Below are positions 58,301-64,000 of a DNA stretch of 64,000 bases, piece by piece. Under the pieces are notes generated by a model, which saw only the letters and a list, made by a program, of their open reading frames with translations, did no database searches and was not told where the DNA came from. The stretch lies in the NCBI GenBank assembly GCA_963920635.1, contig OY987300.1, forward strand, positions 60,736,915-60,800,914. The letters are read 5' to 3'. Made by a program: the position numbers and the translations under genes. The DNA is from Pseudeuparius sepicola (lineage: Eukaryota; Arthropoda; Insecta; Coleoptera; Anthribidae). The number at the start of each line of letters is the position of its first letter. Within the stretch, counting starts at the first letter, position 1.

Positions 58301-59423
58301 CAAAAATGAACATTGTTTTAATTTTCATTATTGAAGAACATGTTGCATGCCCTCATTTTATTCCATATATAGACCGTTTAAGGGTTTTAAGCCCTTTTTC
58401 CACACGCTACACTTATACCTTTGGGTTTTCGAAGTCGGAATAGTATAAAAATCATACGGTGAACATGGCATAAGTGAGAATTATTACCTTTTTTTTTCTG
58501 CGTGAAATTTTAAACAGGAAACGCGTTGTACAAAATCCGATTTTGCAGCTAGTCTTTCAACTTGATAATCGTGTGACGGGATATTTTTAAAAACTGGTGA
58601 ACTTTGCACCTATTATATTTTAGTCAAGTAATTTAAAACAGGGCCTGGCTTTCTCAGAATTAAAGAAATTTACTTACCTAGATGGTTATAAACTCAACTA
58701 AAAATGGTTAATTTATGCCCCAAATTTAATGTCCACTTTCCTTTGAGAAGCAGTCTCTAAATATGGGAAGATAAATTTTTGATACATCCTTAGGTAATGT
58801 AGTCAAGAAAATTTATACACTCATATGTATCTCATATCTATTCTTTATTACACTTTTCCTACAAATTTTTTATCGCCAGTACCGATGAGATCAGCGTGCT
58901 CGTTTCATAGGCGCTTATTCCGACGAAGAGAAAGTACTTTTTTCCGAGGAATTACATCACGTAAGCAAGCTGGTATTTTTTCTATAGGTGTTAGGTTTTT
59001 ATTAGTTGCGAGTCTCGACATGTCTCGGCGTCGCGGACGCAAAAATACGCAGGCAGAGGTGGTAGCAAAAATCCATGCATGGCCGCGGCTAAAGGTCGAC
59101 AGGGGGACGTCATGGCTTAATTATGATTTAGGGTTTTTATTAGTTGCGAGTCGTGACATGTCGCGGCGTCGCGGCTGGGTGTTGACCGTTGGGTCGGAGG
59201 GATAATGACGAAAGCGGGACTCGGGCACCTTCGGCAGGGTTGGGAGCAGGGGGCGAAGGTCGCTGGACTCGGACATCTTCGGCAGGGTTCAGAGTCGGTG
59301 CGATTGGCTGGGGGGCGTGGTTTGGGAGTGGAGGGGGTAAGTTTGGTCACGTTTTTACCACGTTTTAGGCCCCATAAGAAATACATGGGGAAATTGCGCT
59401 CGTACCAACATAGCCTATCTACT
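55392..59423. repeat. palindrome outer arm A (right)
   Basis: Inverted copy of 32852-36891. It repeats the short tandem arrays (57960-58265), the DUF8207-like fragment (57610-57889, minus strand) and the GC-rich terminal motifs. A few single-base differences from the left arm are visible, e.g. in the tandem array near 58060. Confidence 0.9.
57610..57889 (-). pseudogene. DUF8207-like element protein fragment (right arm)
   Basis: Mirror copy of 34391-34670 with the same frameshift and the same flanking stops. The presence of a shared disabling mutation in both arms indicates that the gene was already dead when the arms were made, or that gene conversion keeps them alike. Confidence 0.4.
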
Positions 59424-59605
59424 CACAGGACAAAAAAAAATAGAAGTTTTAGGACAAACAGTTTGATGTTTCACCTAATTTGTGTTATGTGGTTTTTGCC
59501 GGAATCAGCTGATTTATTTACTTAAGTTTGGCTGCCAGTTTCTCTCTACACTCCTTTCATCTACTGACTTACTTTATCAGTTCAATGATTTTAAAGAGGT
59601 GGAGT
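59424..59605 (+). repeat. right copy of direct-repeated host flank, with empty site
   Basis: Starts CACAGGACAAAA and aligns in direct orientation with 30652-30741 plus 32739-32845. At 59498-59506 it has a single GCCGGAATC where the left copy carries the 2-kb THAP/Harbinger insertion, so it preserves the pre-insertion allele. Confidence 0.8.
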
Positions 59606-59889
59606 ATGCTCCATATCGGCTAAATTGCTGTAAAGGCAGGGGCCATTAAAAGAAAGGAAGGAAGAAGGAAGCTAACCTATATTCTATATTATGCCTAGCA
59701 TGATATCAGCTGATTAGTGATTTGTTTTTGTTTTTTGTTTTATTTTAGGATATGAAAATTTTTAATTTCCATGTAATATTTGAAGACAAACTGCGTAGTC
59801 GTATCTATTAAACAAAACAACCACATTTTCAGATACTCTACAAGATAAGACTTTGTCGATTTATAACCACTTGTAAGCAAAATTCAAAA
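59606..59889 (+). promoter_or_regulatory. upstream region of NAXE
   Basis: About 280 bp between the duplicated flank and the NAXE start codon. No TATA box is evident; an AG-rich block ('agaaaggaaggaagaaggaag') lies at 59655-59680. Any 5' UTR or upstream exon would lie here, but none is provable. Confidence 0.35.
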
Positions 59890-60070
59890 ATGGTGAAACT
59901 ACTTGGACAACAAGAAGCTATAAACATCGATCTGGAACTTTTTAACAACTACAAATACAGTGTTGACCAGTTAATGGAACTTGCTGGCTTAAGCTGTGCT
60001 ACAGCTATAGCTAAATGTTACACAAAGGAAGTTCTGGACAACAAATCAGTGCTCGTTTGTTGTGGGCCAG
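59890..60070 (+). CDS. NAXE: NAD(P)H-hydrate epimerase, first recognised exon
   Basis: ATG at 59890 in a good context (caaaATGG) opens [18 protein letters not shown] and continues through [19 protein letters not shown], the N-terminal helical region of the YjeF_N fold, ending VCCGPG at a GTAAGA donor (60071). NAXE interconverts R- and S-NAD(P)HX, the damaged hydrated cofactors, so that the S-specific dehydratase can repair them. The exon is intact. Metazoan NAXE often has a mitochondrial presequence; none is encoded here from this ATG, so either this is the cytosolic form or an upstream exon was missed. The next exon lies 3.2 kb away. Confidence 0.9.
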
Positions 60071-60170
60071 GTAAGATTCGAAGTGGCTATTTATACGTCC
60101 GACGTATATGAAAGTCAGTGTAAATACGTCTTGAGCTCTCATTGGTGAGTTGAGTCATGTGACTTCTTTG

Positions 60171-60512
60171 CACATATATTTAACCTCCTACATGTTCGAA
60201 GTTACGGAAGTAAACTTATATGAAGATACGTTGAAAGTGCATGTATAATAATTCCTGTATTTCAATATTCTTTTTTCGTATGGCAGCGCCCATCGTTACC
60301 GACTGCCACAATATGGGGCGAATGCCCCCTTCTTTTTTCATACAACTGTACCCAACGCTGCCAACTGCCACAATAAGGTGCAAATTCCCCCTTCTTTTTC
60401 GTATCACAAAAAAAGGAGGGCATGCGCTCCTTATTGCAACGTTGCTTGAGAAAAATGCACTTCCAACGTATCTTCAAATAAGTTTACTTCGGACGTGTAT
60501 GGACTTAAATAT
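60171..60512. mobile_element. 340-bp MITE inside the left arm of the intron foldback
   Basis: Ends of about 60 bp: gaagatacgttgaaagtgca (60221) is inverted near 60450 as tgcacttccaacgtatcttc, and 'taagtttacttcgga' mirrors 'gaagtaaactta'. The centre has two copies of a 'gccacaat..gg.gc.aat.ccccttctttttt' block. Absent from the right arm, where the sequence is continuous near 63135. Confidence 0.7.
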
Positions 60513-61157
60513 ACTAGTCCAAGAGCCCGCTAATTTTTTCTACCTTGAAGAGATCCACAGTTCTAATATTACGTAATCGATTCGTCGTAATAAGCCGTAT
60601 ACGAAATGATAACGGTGCCACCCGAAATCTTGACGAAAACATGCTTTTTTAATTAAAAATAGGGCCGTTTTTCAACAACATATACCTTTTTCATCATCCA
60701 CGCACGAAATCAACGTTAGAATGTTGTATGTAATGCGTACAATGAAAAAAACATACGGTGCCCCGACCCACCCTGCCACAACCCCTGGCACCGTGGCGGT
60801 AAATGGGGTTGCTCAACAGAGTTAACTACCTTTTTCATTATCCACGAACAAAGTTATAGTAAAAGTTGTAAATGAGGATCTAAGGAATAAGAAAAACCAA
60901 CGGTGCCGAACCTCAGCTTGCCAGAAATTCCTGGCACCGTTGGATAAAGTAGCGCGCGATCGGGCCGACTTTTGGAGTGACTGTACTTTCGGGAAGCCTC
61001 GAGCGTCAAAACTCTTGAAGTGACTGTACGCCCGAAAACCAGTTTTCTCCACTCGCCACGCTTGCTGCGTTCTCATTCTGTTCTCTAGGCTGCTCTAGTA
61101 GGCTTTATCTTTATCCCAACAATCGAAAAGTTTTGAAAGTGTTGTGCACCATTTAAC

Positions 61158-61640
61158 ATGCTTTGTTTTTGTGCAAAAATTCAAGTGGAAAATTGATTCC
61201 GTGTGACGCGGATCATTTTGCGAAGTTATCGCGAATCTTGCATTTTCGAAAATTAAAAAAAATCTAATATTGTGACGTCGAACTTCACCGAGATAGGGCG
61301 TACCACCACTATATTTTCTGTGGTACCACGTTCCGTGCTTTCAAAAAGTTGTTGTCCTGAAGAAGCAATTCAGGGATGAATTAACAGCATTGTTCCCCGA
61401 AAAAATTGAGGTACGCATTTTTTATGTAAAACGTGGAAGCAACGTGGTAATGAAATACATAACCTCACATTTATGCCGGAGCTCAATACTGAAATACATA
61501 TTCAACAATTATTTTTATGTACATTACAACAATTGCAGAAGCAGGTCAATGAAATATATACTTGAAAATATAAATTTAAAAAAAAAGTATGTCCTCAAAG
61601 GCATACCATATGTATACAGTGTGGCCCGTTTGGAATAGAG
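61158..61640 (+). pseudogene. zinc-finger-like ORF, left-arm copy, frameshifted
   Basis: Mirror copy of the ORF at 62191-62574. One T is missing in the run after MLCF, shifting the frame at once, and 'taccaccactatattttctg' has been inserted near 61301. It cannot encode the full product. Confidence 0.6.
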
Positions 61641-62190
61641 ACACCTGTGTAAAATTGTTATTTTTGCTCCGATTTTAAAAAACTTTTTTTTGTTGGATAA
61701 CCAAATGCACACCGAACTGCGTTAATTTTTAAACACCAAAAATTGAGAAAAACACAATAGGCATTTTTTTATCAAAAAAATTTACTAAAAAAATGTTGTT
61801 TAGAATGGTCCAAAACCCCAAAATCCAAAGTTTCAACAAAATCAAAAAATATTTATTTTTCGGAAAATCTTAAAGTTGAACTTTGGATTTGGGGGTTTTG
61901 GACCATTTTAAACAACATTTTTTAGTAAATTTTTTTGATAAAAAAATGCCTAATGTGTATTTCTCAATTTTTGGGGTTTAAAAATTATCGCAGTTGGGTG
62001 TGTGTTTGGTTTTCAAAACAATTGACACATGCATTGGATGCAGTTTTCGAAGACCTATCCAACAAAAAAAAAGTTTTTTAATATCGGAGCAAAAATAACA
62101 ATTTTACACAGGTGTCTCTATTCCAAACGGGCCACACTGTATACATATGGTATGCCTTTGAGGACATACTTTTTTCTATTATTTATATTT

Positions 62191-62574
62191 TCAAGTAAAT
62201 ATTTCATTGACCTGCTTCTGCAATTGTTGCAATGTACAAAAATAATTGTTGAATATGTATTTCAGTATTGAGCTCCGGCGTAAATGTGAGGTTATGTATT
62301 TCATTACCACGTTGCTTCCACGTTTTACATAAAAAATGCTTACCTCAATTTTTTCGGGGAACAATGCTGTTAATTCATCCCTGAATTGCTTCTTCAGGGC
62401 AACAACTTTTTGAAAGCACGGAACGTGGTACGCACTATCTCGGTGAAGTTCGACGTCACAGTATTTGAATTTTTTTAATTTTGGAAAATGCAAGATTCGC
62501 GATAACTTCGCAAAATGATCCGCGCCACAAGGAATCAATTTTCCACTTGAATTTTTGCACAAAAAACAAAGCAT
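62191..62574 (-). CDS. zinc-finger-like ORF of the intron foldback, right-arm copy
   Basis: 127 codons from an ATG at 62574: MLCFLCKNSSGKLIPCGADH, then a KLKKFKYCDVELH segment, SAYHVPCF, and an amphipathic C-terminal stretch with LQQLQKQV. CxxC near the start plus H-x3-C about 50 residues later suggests a small treble-clef-like zinc module of the sort seen at the N-terminus of uncharacterised insect proteins from mobile elements. I do not recognise the family with certainty and assign no function. It runs antisense to NAXE and is open in this arm only. Confidence 0.4.
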   Translation of the reverse strand: MLCFLCKNSSGKLIPCGADHFAKLSRILHFPKLKKFKYCDVELHRDSAYHVPCFQKVVALKKQFRDELTALFPEKIEVSIFYVKRGSNVVMKYITSHLRRSSILKYIFNNYFCTLQQLQKQVNEIFT

Positions 62575-63258
62575 GTTAAATGGTGCACAACACTTTCAAA
62601 ACTTTTCGATTGTTGGGATAAAGATAAAGCCTACTAGAGCAGCCTAGAGAACAGAATGAGAACGCAGCAAGCGTGGCGAGTGGCGAAAACTGGTTTTCGG
62701 GCGTACAGTCACTTCAAGAGTTTTGACGCTCGAGGCTTCCCGAAAGTACAGTCACTCCAAAAGTCGGCCCGATCGCGCGCTACTTCATCCAACGGTGCCA
62801 GGAATTTCTGGCAAGCTGAGGTTCGGCACCGTTGGTTTTTCTTATTCCTTAGGTCCTCATTTACAACTTTTACTATAACTTTGTTCGTGGATAATGAAAA
62901 AGGTAGTTAACTCTGTTGAGCAACCCCATTTAGTACAGTGCCAGGGGTTGTGGCAGGGTGGGTCGTGGCACCGTATGTTTTTTTTTTTTTTCATTGTACG
63001 CATTACATACAACCATGTTTTCGTCAAGATTTCAGGTGGCACCGTTATCATTTCGTATACGGCTTATTACGACGAATCGATTACGTAATAGTAGAATTGT
63101 GGATCTCTTCAAGGTAGAAAAAATTAGCGGGCTCTTGGACTATACGTCCAAAGAAGTCAAGTGACTCGACTCATCTCGCCAATGAGAGCACAAGGTGTAT
63201 ACTGACTTTTATATAGGTTACTTGGCTATTGTAAGTCTCCAAATCCTTTTTTTTTTAG

Positions 63259-63550
63259 GAAATAATGGAGGTGATGGCTTGGTGTGTGCAAGACATTTAA
63301 AACTATTTGAATATAACCCGGTCGTATATTATCCAAAGATGACCGATAAACCTCTCTACCACAATTTAACACATCAATGTATTTCCATGAATATTCCAGT
63401 TCTGCAGTGTTTGCCCGATAAGTGTAAATTAGAAGATGAGTTTGGATTAATTGTCGATGCATTGTTTGGGTTTAGTTTCAAGCCACCTGTACGTGAGGAG
63501 TTTGTTCCTATTATCGAGTTTATGAAACAGACCAAATTGCCAATTGCAAG
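63259..63550 (+). CDS. NAXE: NAD(P)H-hydrate epimerase, second recognised exon
   Basis: After a strong acceptor (T tract, ttttag at 63258) the frame completes the G of the previous exon and reads GNNGGDGLVCARHLKLFEYN, forming with the first exon the GPGNNGGDG loop that binds the nucleotide in YjeF_N proteins. It continues through VVYYPKMTDKPLYHNLTHQ and FGLIVDALFGFSFKPPVREE, the strand-loop with the conserved Asp, to a GTAAAA donor at 63551. Both exons together give about 157 codons of a protein usually 230-290 aa long; the remaining exon or exons lie beyond the window. Confidence 0.92.
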
Positions 63551-64000
63551 GTAAAATTTTATATATTCTCTACTCAAACTAAATGCAAGTGGCGCGTAAA
63601 CATTTACAGAATGGAAGCACGTTAACAATTCTGAGGGCTAATACGAGGCAGGACCGCATTAAGGACGATCTCTATGAATTTTATAATGTAAAATATTAAA
63701 ATAATATGCCCCAGGGGTATTAAAGAACTTTAAAAACAAACTTTTATGGCACACCTAGTCATTCACTTACCTGAAAATTTCTACTATTAACGCAAATCGT
63801 AGCTCCAACAATTAATAAACAGCGAAAGAATTATATCGGAAAAAATAAAGGTCCACTTGCAACTCAATACACCTCTGTAAGAAACACTGACTCGCTGCAC
63901 TCGCCCGCCGGGCCAGACTTTATTGCCGTTAGGCAATAGCAAGCCGATCACGTGCGTATCACGCTCTAGCCATGCAACAACTTGTGTTTATGTTTCACTT
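63551..64000. other. start of next NAXE intron
   Basis: No coding sequence recognised. Positions 63900-64000 are richer in GC ('ctcgcccgccgggccagact') but hold no identifiable feature. The window ends inside this intron. Confidence 0.5.

Larger units (their letters stand above)
32852..59423. mobile_element. giant palindromic element with Polinton-type termini
   Basis: The ends are AGTAGATAGGCTATGTTGG (32852) and its inverse ending ...CCTATCTACT (59423). CACAGG flanks both (32846-32851; 59424-59429). The arms are inverted copies: 32852-36891, 40463-41207 and 44268-47703 on the left match 55392-59423, 51109-51808 and 47800-51108 on the right. Removing three later TA-insertions leaves about 16.4 kb with arms of about 8.2 and 8.0 kb and a 96-bp spacer. 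Visible differences between arms are scattered single bases and small indels. A 6-bp target duplication, AG...CT ends and 15-20 kb size are Polinton/Maverick features; arms of half the element are not. No polymerase, integrase or capsid gene was recognised in it. Confidence 0.8.
60106..63214. mobile_element. 3.1-kb foldback element in NAXE intron
   Basis: atatgaaagtcagtgtaaat at 60106 is matched, inverted, at 63195-63214. Arms run inward through 'ccaagagcccgctaattttt', 'aatcgattcgtcgtaataag', 'gtatacgaaatgataacggt' and 'cagtcactccaaaagtcggc'-type sequence to a centre near 61865. The innermost 61630-62130 is a second, AT-rich inverted repeat. The left arm carries a later MITE (60171-60512). 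The arms encode a zinc-finger-like ORF. It fills about 97% of the intron. Confidence 0.85.

Noticed and set aside
32852..59423. Assembly artefact explanation for the giant palindrome
   Set aside because: Arm-specific insertions with matching empty sites in the other arm, and scattered arm differences, argue against simple contig mirroring.
60822..62910. ORFs of 84 aa (MRTQQAWRV...) in both arms of the NAXE intron foldback
   Set aside because: Mirror images of one arm sequence over hairpin-rich GC DNA, with no domain.

Overview
The window reads as arthropod, most likely insect, nuclear DNA. It is AT-rich, has short introns with GT/AG borders, abounds in 'taggtacctac' type sequence, and carries TE families typical of insects: Polinton/adintovirus relics, DUF4817-type mariner transposases, THAP-bearing elements and pogo-like elements. 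I cannot name the species or order. Only one conserved cellular gene is recognisable, the 5' part of NAXE (NAD(P)H-hydrate epimerase) at the right edge. Nearly everything else is nested, mostly decayed mobile DNA and tandem repeats.

Layout. 0-5.3 kb: non-coding, a hairpin, a 350-bp inverted repeat, a 125-bp tandem array (2.58-3.98 kb) and a pogo-like relic (4.39-5.32 kb). 5.9-9.7 kb: a broken Polinton/adintovirus-like element on the minus strand, with major capsid and penton gene remains. 10.1-15 kb: a DUF4817 exon, ATCGAT-rich microsatellites, YqaJ/SWIM-like coding fragments and small hairpin MITEs. 15.6-21.8 kb: a pogo-like element (Psq exon) into which a P-element/THAP9-like transposase relic (16.4-20.6 kb) was inserted. 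22.3-26.5 kb: about 25 copies of a 163-bp satellite with higher-order structure. 27-32.7 kb: a cluster of THAP exons in several elements, one THAP plus PIF/Harbinger element with a 9-bp target duplication, a 1.1-kb foldback MITE and a small unrecognised terminal exon.

32.85-59.42 kb holds the centrepiece: a giant near-perfect palindrome. It is 26.6 kb now and about 16.4 kb once three later insertions are subtracted, with about 8 kb arms and a 96-bp spacer. It has 5'-AGT...ACT-3' ends and a 6-bp duplication CACAGG, which are Polinton-type terminal features. The left arm carries two copies of a 3.1-3.6 kb non-autonomous TA-inserting element in opposite orientation. The right arm carries a related element that encodes an apparently intact DD41D (rosa-like) mariner transposase of 353 aa. 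The palindrome lies between two direct copies of about 190 bp of host sequence, the right copy just upstream of NAXE.

59.9-63.55 kb: two NAXE exons separated by a 3.2-kb intron almost filled by another foldback element, whose arms carry a small zinc-finger-like ORF (open in one arm, frameshifted in the other) and a later 340-bp MITE. The recurrent theme is inverted-repeat architecture at every scale, from 36-nt perfect palindromes to 8-kb arms.
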